This document shows positions 33,731 through 49,396 of a stretch of DNA of 64,000 nt, one piece after another; position 1 is the first letter of the stretch, and each line of letters starts with the position of its first letter. The notes beneath the pieces are model-generated. The model did no database searches, was not told the DNA's origin, and saw only the letters and a list, made by a program, of their open reading frames with translations. A program made the translations under genes and the position numbers. The DNA comes from Hypholoma sublateritium FD-334 SS-4 (Eukaryota; Basidiomycota; Agaricomycetes; Agaricales; Strophariaceae): assembly GCA_000827495.1 (NCBI GenBank), contig KN817522.1, forward strand, positions 806,863-870,862. Direction: 5' to 3'.

Positions 33731-34897
33731 CAAAGAGGCAGCTGTGCATGAGGCCAACTTCACGCACTCTTTTGCACGCAGACTTTTTTCAAGCCATGGT
33801 GCCGCTGCTGAAGTGCCCTTTCAGTCTGGTGGACCATGTGCCTTTCAATTACAAGCGCCGGAATCTTGATGGAGCACTGAGCAGTACGGTATCCACATGA
33901 AACCCAGTCAGTACTCCGTCCTTCTTCCCGGTAATCATTTGCATACTTAGTACATTCTCCTTTAAGGTATTTATATATATTTATGGGTCCCGAAGCCCAC
34001 CAAATCCGACTAATGAGCAACACAAGCGCTGCTTTCGCATCTTTCACGGGAATCTTATCCTCATCCTGTCAATTACTCTCTCACACACACACACACACCT
34101 CAAAATGACATCGTTTCATCATTTGACACGCCATTCTATTCAAAAAGACTACCAAATACATGTACTCAATATCTACAAAATAGAAGAATATATATAGATT
34201 TGTTTGCGCAGCATATTTCACCGCAGTGGTGTCGCTTACCAGTTTTTCTCCTGTAGTACTAGTAGTGAGTCTGTAGGAGGTGCTATCTCACGCGCGTCGA
34301 GTTTGTACCGTTCTTTCTGTCAATGACGGCAGTGCTGGGCCTGCACTGGTGACTGAGGTCCAATTCAACGTTGCCCGTCTAGACTCCACAGCGGACAGCT
34401 CAGAATAGATTTAATAGAAAGCCACAGTTTCCAAAGTTACTAGGACAACAGTATAGCTGAGACGGCGATGATACTAAGTAATACTTAGGAGCACTTCGAA
34501 TATTCCAAATATTGTTGTAGAGATGTTCGGAACCGAAGTTCAGCGGATACATATTTCCTAATGCGTAAAGTTGGTACCCATAAATAGAAATTACCATGGC
34601 TTTCCTCCTTTCTCGGCCTCTCTTCAGCGGAGCAGTCAAGAATTTTTCAACTGATAATTGTTTGCTGTTAACTTCCAAGCTTAATTAATGGTTATCCTCT
34701 ACCTACCAATACGCTTTTGCAGAGCTCGTGTCAGGCTTAACATGACCTGGCGCCAAAGCGACGAAGCGAGGTAAGTAACTGGTGCTATTATTAGAGCTTT
34801 AACGTTTTCCTGAAAACCAAGGTCTAGATTTATGTCATGGGTGTTCCTTCCCTCTCTCATTCCTATCAACTAGATCTGCTGCAAAAGTAGGGTAGGC
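33731..34897. other. Intergenic between DUF6533 copies 2 and 3
   Basis: 1.2 kb without a supported gene. Contains a CA microsatellite (34082-34098). Open frames on the minus strand at 34400-34678 start from a non-ATG codon and have no recognisable domain. Confidence 0.4.
34082..34098. repeat. (CA)n microsatellite
   Basis: About 8.5 CA units in a row. Confidence 0.9.
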
Positions 34898-36621
34898 ATG
34901 TACATTCGTTCTTCTCCGGAGCCCGCCCCATTTCTCTCCAATTCTGTCATCCGTGACTCTCCAGCATATACTGCAGGGATTGCGATCGCCGTATTCTTCC
35001 AAAGTGTGCAATATGGCTATGTGTCGGTCCTTTGCGTGGTTTTTTATGAATGGGTTGCCAAGTACGTTCCATTCGATTGTGTTTTATACGAAGCTTCAAA
35101 CAATTGAGTACTATCTGCATAGTCTGCCAGATGAGATTAGACTCGTACGTCCTTGATAGATTGTCTGCGTAGCTCAAGCTTATTGCGTGACGGGCATAGA
35201 TATATCCCAGTGATTGGTCGACCGTGAAGATAGCGTACTTTCTATGTCGATACTACCCTCTCCTTTATGTTCCCGTCGCCGTGTGGGCATATTGCGGAAA
35301 CTATTCACAGGCGTTTTGTGACAAGGTAGCTCTACCCATGTACGCCTTAATGGCACCTCTGGTGAGCCTCATCTTTCCGAGTGTAAAAGGCGGCAATTCT
35401 CACTGTGTCGGTATCCTTTCCCAGCATTTGTTTGGGCCAGGCAAGTTCTTCGATCTCTTCAGTTACGACGACTGTGTCATTCATCTTGGATTTTGCGACC
35501 AGTTGTGATGTTCTTGCGATCCTACGCGTTTTCAGGAAGAAATAAAATGGTCCTCATAATCTTATCGTTGGCACTGGCGTTTTTAGTTGGCAGCGATGTA
35601 TATCTCGTCAACACGGCATTTATTACGCCACACCGTGCCCAACCACTTTATCATCTCCCGCCTTCGCATACTGGCTGCTTCCCCGTCGGCTCGTCAAGAT
35701 TTCAATTTCGAATTCAAGTCCGTATCTTTCTCTTTTTGAGTTTCCCAATAGCCTACATATCTGATAATTCTACTCAGCTTGCAATAGTGAGCGCTTTTCA
35801 TGGCAGATATTATTACATCTACTTCCTCACCCGTTTCTGCAGGCGGCCGGAGTCTTGCTCGACTTTTTCTCTTTGGTCGTCGTGACCATAGTATGTTCAA
35901 ACCCCATTCTTGTTGTCTGCACTCCCTGATGTACGTTTTACGTTGTCCAGTACTGCATCAAAAAACGCACAGGACGGACGCCTTTGGCCGTTTATTTCTT
36001 CAAACAAGGCACGTAGATATCGTCCTGGTTTGTTGTAGCTCCGAGTCACTAACATACACTGCTTTAGGTCTAATGGCCTTTGCATGGACGACGTTCACTA
36101 ATATAGGCTCTGTGCTTGTTTATTTCCAGTACGTTTCAGACGGCGCAATTCAATCCAGCGCGAAGGCTCACATCTGACTCCCCAGAGGGCACGCATATGC
36201 ATCATACCATGGCAGCGGCTTCGGCCTCCCCTTCATTCTGGCCATCTCAAACCTTCTCGTAAGCGCTATGCATTTAGCAACTGCCGGAGGCTCACTAACT
36301 TCGCTTTTCTGCGACAGGCCTGTCGCCTGTGAGTTCTAACTTCTGTGACTTTGATCACCGGCGGCGCCTGGTAACCTAATTCGGAACGCCCCCGTTTGCA
36401 GCATTCTGTCTCTGCGGAGACGCGTCTATGCGACCGACACCAAACTGTCGCGCGACAACTCGCGCCTGATACATGCCGCCTTTGCGACCGCAGGTCCGGC
36501 CCAGCAGGATAACGACGCCTGGGTCATTCAGGACTGGCAGGAACCCGTACCGCCAGCGGGCGAGGTGATACAAATGGACGACGCGTCGGGCCCCACAAGG
36601 GATGACGGAGCGGCGTACTAG
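34898..36621 (+). CDS. DUF6533 multi-pass membrane protein, copy 3, 11 exons
   Basis: ATG at 34898. Exons 34898-35061, 35123-35144, 35200-35361, 35425-35440, 35503-35717, 35843-35890, 35951-36008, 36068-36128, 36186-36258, 36318-36328 and 36402-36621, 349 aa. Same architecture as copy 2: VQYGYVSVLCVVFYEWVA, LPDEIRL, DWSTVKIAYFLCRYYPLLY, VVMFLRSYAFSGRNKMVLI, YCIKKRTGRTPLAVYFFKQG, GFGLPFILAISNLLACRL and the tail DAWVIQDWQEP. Two introns (after exons 4 and 7) begin with GC (GCAAGT and GCACGT) instead of GT. With GC-AG splicing the frame and exon lengths match copy 2 exactly. The C-terminal tail is longer than in the other copies. Confidence 0.82.
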
Positions 36622-37672
36622 TCAATAAACTAGCGCAGCGCCCATGCGAGCCGATCCACAAATACCACGTCTGATTCAACTCGACGTTAAGCCGCACATG
36701 TACCATACATAATTATTATCCCTTCCATCCTTGTGGGAAGTGGGGAGGAGTAGCGGCAGCGGCAGAAACATAACAACCCGTCTAGAAATACAATGCGTAT
36801 CGATAATCTCAAGTATAGTCTCGATTGAATTCTTCTTCAATTCAAACTTCAAAGTGTATGTAACTCTGCGCCCTGGAGGCGGGTCTTCCACCAACGCCCG
36901 CGATTGCGCAATGCACGGCGGCTTTTCATTGGCGGGTTCTACTCAAGAGGGTCGGCACGGAGCCCTGATAGGACTGGCAAACGCGCCTCGCAGGGCTGAA
37001 TGTATACTTTGATGGAGGTAACACCGTAGAACGTGGCTCACTTTACTCCGCCATTGCCTCATTAGGCGCGACGTCGCCAACCAGCGAACCGCAGTCGGTC
37101 AGCGGCGGCGATTGTGTAAGGGTATATATGCATTGCACTTCTTGTCTACGGGAACAAAAAAGATGTAATATGTAAATGCAGAGCCAATAAATACCACCTT
37201 GATTCGCGCCAAAAGAAAAAGGGCCCTGGGGGGTGGGCGGGCGACAACGCATAAGAGAAACCGTGCGGAACAAGGCGAGATCGACTCGGAGACCTACCAC
37301 GCAGGAAGGAGAAATATGTATGTAGTATAGAAGAGCGTGAGTAAGCATGAAGGGAGGAAGGCTATAAACAACAACACAAAAATGGGCCACATAGCTAGAA
37401 GATAGAACACGCAGATAGGTATGCTCTGGTATGTTAAGGCAAGATGAATGGCAGTGGACACGGTCCGGGAAGATCATGATCGTGAATGGCATAGCGCGGA
37501 TAAATATTATGTATGCACAACGGGCGATGCAAGACGGAGAGAGACAGGAGCAGGGAGATGGTGCAGATGCGCAGGGAATGGGTGGGCCGCTTCTCGTAAA
37601 ACAAGCGAAATTCAGAGAGCGAGCTGTCGCACTCGCGCCGTATCCACGCCGCGCATTCCTCTGCACAGCCCT
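36622..37672. other. Intergenic, convergent 3' ends
   Basis: 1.05 kb between the 3' ends of DUF6533 copy 3 (plus) and the membrane sensor gene (minus). Minus-strand open frames here have no recognisable domain and probably belong to 3' UTR sequence. Confidence 0.4.
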
Positions 37673-39329
37673 CTACATACCACCATACGCATCACCGGCA
37701 TCATAAACCGTATGCGACGACACCGGCCTGGTCGCCGCCGACACCGTCGCAGCACTCGACGCCGCCGACACGCCCTCCGCCGCGCCGGCCTCGCCGTTGC
37801 GCACAGCCATATTGTCCTGCGGGCGGATCTTCTGGTCGCGCATTGCCGCGCGCCTCTCTGCGTCCGCGTCCGCCTCGTACGCGGGCGGCGCGCCACTCGA
37901 CTGCGTCGGCTGGCGCCTGTGTCCGCCGGGAGCCGCAGGTGCGTCGACGAGGTTGGAGAACGGTGCAGGCGAGGTTGGCGCCGGGGGTGGCGACGTGGAC
38001 GCCGCACGTGCAAACGCGTTCGGCTGCTGCTGCACGGACTGCGGCGCGGGTCCGCGAGCGTAACCGTACATCTGCTGCTGCTGCTGCTGTTGCTGCTGCT
38101 GCGGCACGAATTGCGGCTGCACCGGACCCTGCTGCTGGTAAGACGAATATTGGGGGTATATCTGCCCCTGCTGTTGGTGGGGGTATTGTTGGGGGTATCG
38201 TGGGTCCGCGCCGTACGACGCGTAGGCGCCGGGACCGTAGGTGCCCGGGATGGGGGGCGCGCCAAAGCCGGCCTGGTCGTACTGCGCGCCGTTGTACGGC
38301 GCGAGCGGGGGAGGGACCCCGTATGCGCCGGGGATTGCGTTGTTATACGGGGCAGGCGGTGCCTGCGGCACGGCCGTATAGTGCGCGCCGCCGCCGGGAG
38401 CGTAGTGCTGGCCCTGGTGGCCATGATCGCTGCCATAGGACGAGGCAGGGGCCGACGGCGCCATGGATGCACGATCGGAGTATGGGTATGTCATCGACGG
38501 CGCGGGAAGGCTTCGCAGGCTGCTCGCTGACTGGGCGGCGATGTTCTTGCGCTCGATCATGGACGGAGGGCGCGGGCGGAGCCCCGTCTTCTCGTCACCC
38601 TTCTCCGGAATGACCACAGCCGAGCGGCGGAATTGGGCAGAATCGAAGGCGTCTCTGGCGTTATGTTTCTTGCGCAGGCGGCGCAGGAAGAATGCGACAA
38701 CGAGCCCGAGGACAAGCAGGCCTCCGACGACTCCCGCGACGACCCCGAGGATGGTTCCGGTGCCTATGCCAGAGTTGGGGGTTATTGAAGCGGAGGGAGA
38801 TACGACAGCTGAAGTTTCCGAGGAAGACAAGGCAATTGTGTTGGACGCGGAAGTCGTGGGAAGGGTTGTGCTAAGCGCTTTAGGAGCATCGGAAACAACG
38901 GGCTACACCATGGATTTGGTCAGATATCCATATAAATGCACGATATAGATACACACAGTGGTTGTCGTGATAGGAGCTGCAGACGTTGTACTGCTGGTAG
39001 AAGAGGTGGTCGCAGGCAGAGAGGCCGACGTGGTTGACGAAGTGGTCAAGGCCGTTACCGACGTGGACGTTGTTGATGTTACAGTCGCGCTTGTCTTGGC
39101 TGTAGTAGTGACAGGTATTGAGATTTTGGTGAGGACGAGGGAAGTTGATTTAGCGGGTGCCGCCGTCGTCGTGGCTGCAGAGCATGAATTAACACCACTG
39201 TCGGGTTATGAAGGCGGACTTTGCCGACGTACTTTTATCCGCTGCTGCTGTCGTCGGTGCAACGACTGCAGCTCGAACGACGTGTCTGCGCTTGTGCGAG
39301 TGCAGGAGGTCCCTTTGCTGGAGAGTCAT
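37673..39329 (-). CDS. Ser/Thr-rich single-pass membrane protein A (Mid2/WSC-like layout)
   Basis: ATG at 39329. Exons 39329-39233, 39174-38957 and 38902-37673, 514 aa. The N-terminus MTLQQRDLLHSHKRRHVV has no obvious signal peptide. An extended Ser/Thr region follows (likely O-mannosylated outside the cell). Next come one glycine-rich transmembrane helix (GTILGVVAGVVGGLLVLGLV, about residues 152-175), a basic stop-transfer RRLRKKHNARD and a conserved juxtamembrane block FDSAQFRRSAVV. The long cytoplasmic tail is rich in Tyr, Pro and Gln with a poly-Gln run (CAG repeats, 38074-38100) and ends DAYGGM. The layout is that of fungal cell-wall stress sensors, but no WSC cysteine domain is present. 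Function as a sensor is inference. Paralogue at 47500-49097. Confidence 0.7.
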
Positions 39330-39958
39330 TATGAACTCTGAGTAGATAGTATGTATACGAGTATATGGGGGAAACGCCGAGAGTAGCAGCGCGACCAAGA
39401 GAAGTATAAAAGAATGGAGAGATTAAAGATCGTGAAGGGAGCTTGTAGTGGGCTTCTTGTCGCCAGCTGCGACGGAGAGGAAGAAATGAGAGGGAAGGAA
39501 TTGAGGGTGGGAATAATTTTCACCAATCAAATGAACAACCCACGCGACGCCAGATTCCAGCTACCGTTGCTACACCCTCTGATCAGTCCCATACGACTCC
39601 TTTTTTCTCTCAAATATCCAGTCGCAGATCCTCAGTTAGGCTTAACGCTAATTAACTCCCGTGCAGACCAGTGCTAGACCCCTTAGAACCCAACTAGACG
39701 AACGACATTGGTGTCAACGTAGTTCCGTTCAACCACATTCGGTTCTCTTCGTTTGCACGGATAATTTAGTGCCTGGGAGTTGATTCCATTGCAGCCTTCA
39801 GTTTGAACGGCCGAATAATACGAGGAACAAGCTTGCGGAAGATCCCCGGCGGGTGCGTCATATAACAAGGGCAAATGTACTGATATAGAAAGTGTCGATA
39901 AGAAACACCAGCGTCTCGTCTCATAATCAGATCTGCACTCTGCACTCACACCATCATC
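39330..39958. promoter_or_regulatory. Divergent upstream region of sensor A and the DUF1349 gene
   Basis: 629 bp between the two ATGs on opposite strands. A TATAAAAG box on the minus-strand side lies at about 39404-39411 in plus-strand reading (AGTATAAAAGAATGG). No separate gene supported. Confidence 0.35.
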
Positions 39959-40666
39959 ATGTCGGCCCTCCCAAAGCTCAGGCTGCACCACGGCTCGTCC
40001 GCGATGGCAATGTCCCAGGACGAGCCTGCCGCCAATCTCCCCACTGTCATGAAGTTCCCGCCGCTCACCATCCGCGCCGCAGCAAAGACCGATCTCTGGC
40101 GCAAGCCCCCCAGCACCGACGTCGACAATGCACCCACCGTTCTCCTCTCCACCCCCATAGATCTCCACAAATTCCACTCCGCACGCGTCACGGTGCACGC
40201 TGACTGGACCACTCTCTACGACCAGGGCGGACTCGTCCTCTTTGTCCCCGACGAGGACGTGACCAAGTGGTGCAAGACCGGCATCGAGTTCGTCGACGGC
40301 AAACCCGTCGTCAGCACCGTCGGCACAAGCCGCTGGAGCGACTGGTCCCTGGTCCCGCTTCCCGCGAGCGCCGGCGGCAAGATCACCGTCCAGGTCGAGC
40401 GCGAGACGAAGAACGGCGAGCGCGTCGAGAGCCTTTGGGTCTACATCGTCGACACAGAAACCGGCGAGAAGACCGGTATTCGCGAACTCACATGGTGGTT
40501 CCGGCACGACATCCTAGGACATGAAAAGATTGAAAAGGACCAGATTCGGAATTTACTGATCGGTGTATATGCCGCGCGCCCAACGGTGCCCGCGGGCGAG
40601 GGAAAGGCAGAGGAGGAGCTGGTGGTCCATCTTTCAGACTTCGAGGTGACGTTGTTTGACGATTGA
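39959..40666 (+). CDS. DUF1349 (concanavalin A-like, Ree1-type) protein
   Basis: Single-exon gene, 235 aa. The pattern matches DUF1349: KTDLWRKPPSTD, then RVTVHADWTTLYDQGGLVLF, KWCKTGIEFVDGKPVVSTVGT, SDWSLVPL, VQVERETKNGERVESLWVYI, REL-WWF and IGVYAARPT. This jelly-roll family includes yeast Ree1, named for regulation of enolase, and many uncharacterised bacterial and fungal proteins thought to bind sugars. No signal peptide, so probably cytosolic. Divergent from membrane protein A. Confidence 0.85.
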   Translation: MSALPKLRLHHGSSAMAMSQDEPAANLPTVMKFPPLTIRAAAKTDLWRKPPSTDVDNAPTVLLSTPIDLHKFHSARVTVHADWTTLYDQGGLVLFVPDEDVTKWCKTGIEFVDGKPVVSTVGTSRWSDWSLVPLPASAGGKITVQVERETKNGERVESLWVYIVDTETGEKTGIRELTWWFRHDILGHEKIEKDQIRNLLIGVYAARPTVPAGEGKAEEELVVHLSDFEVTLFDD

Positions 40667-41460
40667 TCTGTTGGAATAGTGAGAAGAACAGGAACTGATC
40701 TATGGTTACATACATTGCGCAATATAGACTCGTTTTCCTCAAAGTCGTCGGGGACAAACGTCAAGAATAAATATAATCTGAATCAAGGTGTCTGAAAACA
40801 CGATCCCCACGAGGCTAGGTGGAACCGCCACGCTCTCTTTGCGCGACGAAGCATCTTGAAGAAGGTTTGATAACGGAGACCGACGAAATGCATTCATGAA
40901 AGCGAACACATGATTCGTCGTGACGTTTGTGGGCTGTCTCCTCGAATCCATTCCCTGCTGTGGGCGCGGATGTATTCACAGGCGCCGCCACTGTGCCACT
41001 CAATGCTCCAATTGTTCTCAAGCTTCGGGCTTCCGCAAACCAATACGGATCCATATACCGCACAGGTACTCCTTCCATCCGTAATTCACCTAACACATTT
41101 AACTCACGGCATACAGAATGAGCGCATTATCCTGCAGGAAATCACCGATGAAGAATAGAAGGCCACAGGTGTATAAGTGTTCTTGCAGGAGTGCATGTCC
41201 ACAGAAGCGCGTCATATGATATGCGTGTCTTCGTTTAGCGACGTAAAGGATCGTAAGGGCCCACACAGCTTGCGGGCGCACTGACACCCTGCGATTTTTA
41301 TTCCCTCTCTGTGCGAGCTCCGCGAAGAATTACACCACCGACGCAATAGAAGGACGAAGCTGACTAACGACATTTTTATATAGCTTCTCTCATGATAGAT
41401 AAATAGGCCCGCGTTGCAGGCCGATGCTAACGTCTCTTCTCTGTTGCAGACGCCAGCGAC
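40667..41460. other. Intergenic; upstream part of the esterase duplication unit
   Basis: From about 41118 (GAATGAGCGCATTATCCTGC) the sequence aligns with 43927 onward, so the duplicated unit includes some 340 bp of upstream DNA, probably the promoter. Confidence 0.6.
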
Positions 41461-43741
<2,281 letters not shown>

Positions 43742-44282
43742 GCAATTTTAGCAGTGCCAATGTCAAAATGTACAACTCATAAGTACGCTGAATGTACTTC
43801 GCAGTTTTGACGTCCCATTTTGTGCAAATTATTTTAACAAGCACGGGCATTTTCCTGGCATTCCTCGCTTATTGCGTGCGCAAGTCCGCTCAGAAAGGAG
43901 CTTCGGATTTAGCTAATGGTTTATTGAACGAGCGCATCATCCTACAGGAACCGCTGGCGAAGAAAGAAGACCACAGATATCTAAGCGTTCTCGCAGAAAA
44001 TCCGAGCGCGTATTTACAGAAATGTGTCCCACGATACGCTAGTCTTCGTCCAACGACATAAGGGCTCCCATACCTTGCGACTCGGCGAGCGCACGGCCAC
44101 CCTGTGATCTTTGTTCCCCCTCTGTGCAATATCCGTGAGGAACTGCATCTCCAACGCAATAAAACGACGGAGCTGAGTAACGAGATTTTTAATCAGCTTC
44201 TCTCATACAGGATAAGTAGGATCCCTGTGGTTGGTATTGCAGGGGCACTAGTGACCTCTTCCCTTCTGCACGCGCCAACGCC
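43742..44282. other. Spacer between the tandem esterases
   Basis: Upstream region of copy 2. From 43927 it aligns with 41118 onward, and the first bases after the copy 1 stop align with those after the copy 2 stop (46545 onward). This defines a duplicated unit of about 2.8 kb. Confidence 0.6.
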
Positions 44283-46544
<2,262 letters not shown>

Positions 46545-47499
46545 GCAATTTTGGGCAGTACCCAAAATGTCACAATGTACAACTTTTGATAAAAATGCTC
46601 AATGTACATCAGAGTTGTTGAGAGATCCCACTTGTGGAAAATGTGTTGTTAAGTATGGGCATTGTGCGCTGATTGCGCATGTGTGAACATACAAGTCATC
46701 TAAAAAAGGAGCTGCATGAGTATTGTGATAGATCTCACGCGTGGGACTTTGCACATTGCCGTCCAGAACATTGACAGACATTGACCTCGACTAAACCATA
46801 TCACAATGGAGGGCATATGAAACCTGATCAAAGTTTGGCAATAGGCAAGAAATAAATGTAATAAGATACTCATTAGCAACAGGGCAAGTCAGTGTACCAT
46901 TAGAAAGTCTTTCGCAGAAACACACACAATGCACTACGAACATACGTGCCTCGCATCCGTCGGAGCACAATCTACAGTCCACAGCCAAAGTCCTCGCACT
47001 GGCCCAGTGTACATCTCCTACTCAAGGGCAGAAAGAGATAAATCAATGAACACTGTCCAGACAGGGGCCGGCGGCGTACCCACCGGCGGAATCTAAAAGG
47101 GGTGTACACGGGGGGCGCACAACGCAACGAGGCTTTTATAAGACAGGAAGGGGGGCACACGGATGCCGTATTGAACAACAGAAGAGTAAGCCGAAACAAC
47201 AGGGGTGGGCGAAGGGTAGATATATAAAATGGTATATTAGTGCCGCGTCGGCCGGGGCTCACGACGCGGCGAAGCTGGGTGTAAGGAAAAGGAAGAAGGT
47301 GAAGGCGCCGAAGACAGGTGAAGGGTGCTGCTGATGCGAACGAAGGGGAGAGGGCCAGAATAAAGAAGCCGAGGTGAAGGTGATATCAGAAAAAGAGCGG
47401 AGCGCGCGTTTCCATCAGAGGCCAATCGCCGCCGGCTTGATGAGCCCGTGTGCCATCGCTCACTCAGCCGGTGTTCTCAGCCCCTAATACTGCAACATC
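46545..47499. other. Intergenic, nothing recognised
   Basis: Convergent 3' ends of esterase copy 2 and membrane protein B. Minus-strand open frames at 46791-47425 lack a domain. Confidence 0.4.
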
Positions 47500-49097
47500 T
47501 CACATGCCCCCGTAGGCAGCATCACCTTTCGCGGCGGTCGGACTGGTGGCATATGGATGCGGGGCCTGGTACTCCGTCTGCGTCTCAGGCTGGTATTGCG
47601 CCTGCGCATACTGGGTCTGGTCGTATGCCTGGTGCTGCTGCGAGTAGTCATACTGTGCCTGAGTGTAGTCTGTCGCATACGCCTGCTGGTCATAGTATCC
47701 CTGTTGCGGCACCTGCTGATCATACCCGGCCGCCGCGTACGCGTTTGGGTCATAGTAGCCCTGGCTCGCGTCGTATCCCTGCTGGCCCTGGTACTCGCGT
47801 TGGACGTCCTGGTAGCCGGCCCCGCCAGCGGCGGCGGCAGCAGCATCATACTGCGCATATTGTGCGTAGCTACCGTAAGCCTCTGCGTTGTAGCTTTCTT
47901 GAGCCTGGGGCTGCGAGCTGTACACGCCATTGCTAGCCTCGGCCGCGGCATGCTCGTCGGCCTCCTGCTGGGCGGCGGCAGTCGCCTCAGGGACCTGGCC
48001 ATAGACGTACTTAGGCCGCTCCTGAAGGGCGGCAGCTGCAGCACTAGCGGCGTTAGCGTTGGCAAGGGCCTGCGAAGGTGGAGTAGCTTCAGTGGAGGCG
48101 GCGGCGGCGGAGCCGAAGCCGGCCATGCCAGCGCCAGTCATGCTCGAAATAGACGGGGCGACGTTGTGTCCACTAGTCTGCATTTCGGGCTTCTTTTCGG
48201 TGACAAAGGCGGAGCGATTGAACGTGCCGAATTCGGACTCGCGGCGAAGAGCAAGACGACGGCTACGCCTTGCCTTGCGCTAATACGCAACAGGTCGATG
48301 AAAATTCAAGGCACACCATAGAGAGAAACTTACGACGAAGAACATGATGAGGAATGCTAGAATGCCGAGTCCAGCCAGCGCACCGAGAACACCGCCGGCG
48401 ATTGCTCCTCCATTCGTAGTCGACCCCGTATCCGAACTAAGGGCGCTGGCAGACACAGTGGCCGCAGCGCCGATTCCGACCGAGGTAGGGGTGACAGAGC
48501 GGAAAGAGCTCGAGAGGGACGCAGCGGGCGTGGTTTGCACGGCAATAGCAGTTTTCGCCGACGTCTACGAACAAAATCAATCAGCTGCAGACAACGTTGC
48601 TTGCAGCAGGCATACCAAAGACGTAGTGGTTGAGGCGCTCTTGCTTGTGGAGGTGCTTGAGGTTGAAGCTAAGCTTGAGGTAGAAGTTGCCGTCGACGAG
48701 GCCGAAGTGGTCTTCGTTGATGTGGCAGACGTCGAAGTCGAAGTCGTTTTAACTTCAGCGGAAGACGAGGTGGTAGTGGTAACGGGGGCTGCGCTCGTAG
48801 TAGCAGACGTGGTATGAGTGGTAGTTGGTTCGGAGTGGGTGGTAGTTGCTAAAACAACAGTTAGTACCGACACATGATACGCAGACATGACATGGACGCA
48901 CATGGTGCAGACGACGTCGGGGTCACAACAGACGAAGAAGTCGCTTGCGTAGAGCTACCTGTGCCGCTCCCCGTCCCATTATCTCCGCTACCAGCGCCAG
49001 CGCCAGAGCCAGTCTCCGCCGTGGTGGTGGGGAGGGGGAATTGGCGGGCAGCAAGATCGTGGTGGGTAAGGCGCTTGTTGACGCGTTGCATGGTCAT
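47500..49097 (-). CDS. Ser/Thr-rich single-pass membrane protein B (paralogue of 37673-39329)
   Basis: ATG at 49097. Exons 49097-48902, 48848-48616, 48564-48334 and 48279-47500, 479 aa. The N-terminus MTMQRVNKRLTHHDLAARQ resembles protein A in lacking a signal peptide. A low-complexity Thr/Ser region follows, then a Gly/Ala-rich transmembrane helix (GAIAGGVLGALAGLGILAFL), a basic RKARRSRRLALRR and the juxtamembrane block EFGTFNRSAFV (compare FDSAQFRRSAVV in A). The cytoplasmic tail is very rich in Tyr, Gln and Ala and ends DAAYGGM, like the DAYGGM of A. The tail's YxxQ repeats (QQGYYDQQAYA, AYDQTQYAQAQYQ) suggest a disordered, possibly self-associating or kinase-regulated segment (inference). 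Role as a cell-surface sensor is inferred from layout. Confidence 0.7.
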
Positions 49098-49396
49098 GAT
49101 AATGGGTAATGCGTATGTAGGATCTTCCCGGCTGGAGGGGTTATTAGTCGGATGCAACAATGAGCAGTGGTGCGAGCTCACTGTGCGGAGATGAAGGAAA
49201 GTGGGTGGAAAAGAGTGTGGGCGCCGTCTGGGGAGTTGGCAGGGGAGGAGGTGGGGGGAAGAAGGAACAAGGACAGCCTGGGAAAAAATCAAATGTCGCC
49301 GTAAAACATCAATTCAGTCGCCGCCAAGCCGTGTGCCCTCCTATGCGACTGATATCAGCTATTGCCACCATACATTGTACATTAGATATTAGGATA

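Noticed and set aside
37448..38530. Long plus-strand open frame (360 codons) opposite membrane protein A.
   Set aside because: Arg/Leu-rich shadow of the Pro/Gln/Tyr-rich coding region on the minus strand; it has no domain, and the minus gene has consistent exons and a paralogue.
47557..48321. Plus-strand Leu/Arg-rich open frame opposite membrane protein B.
   Set aside because: Antisense shadow of a low-complexity Tyr/Gln/Ala coding region.
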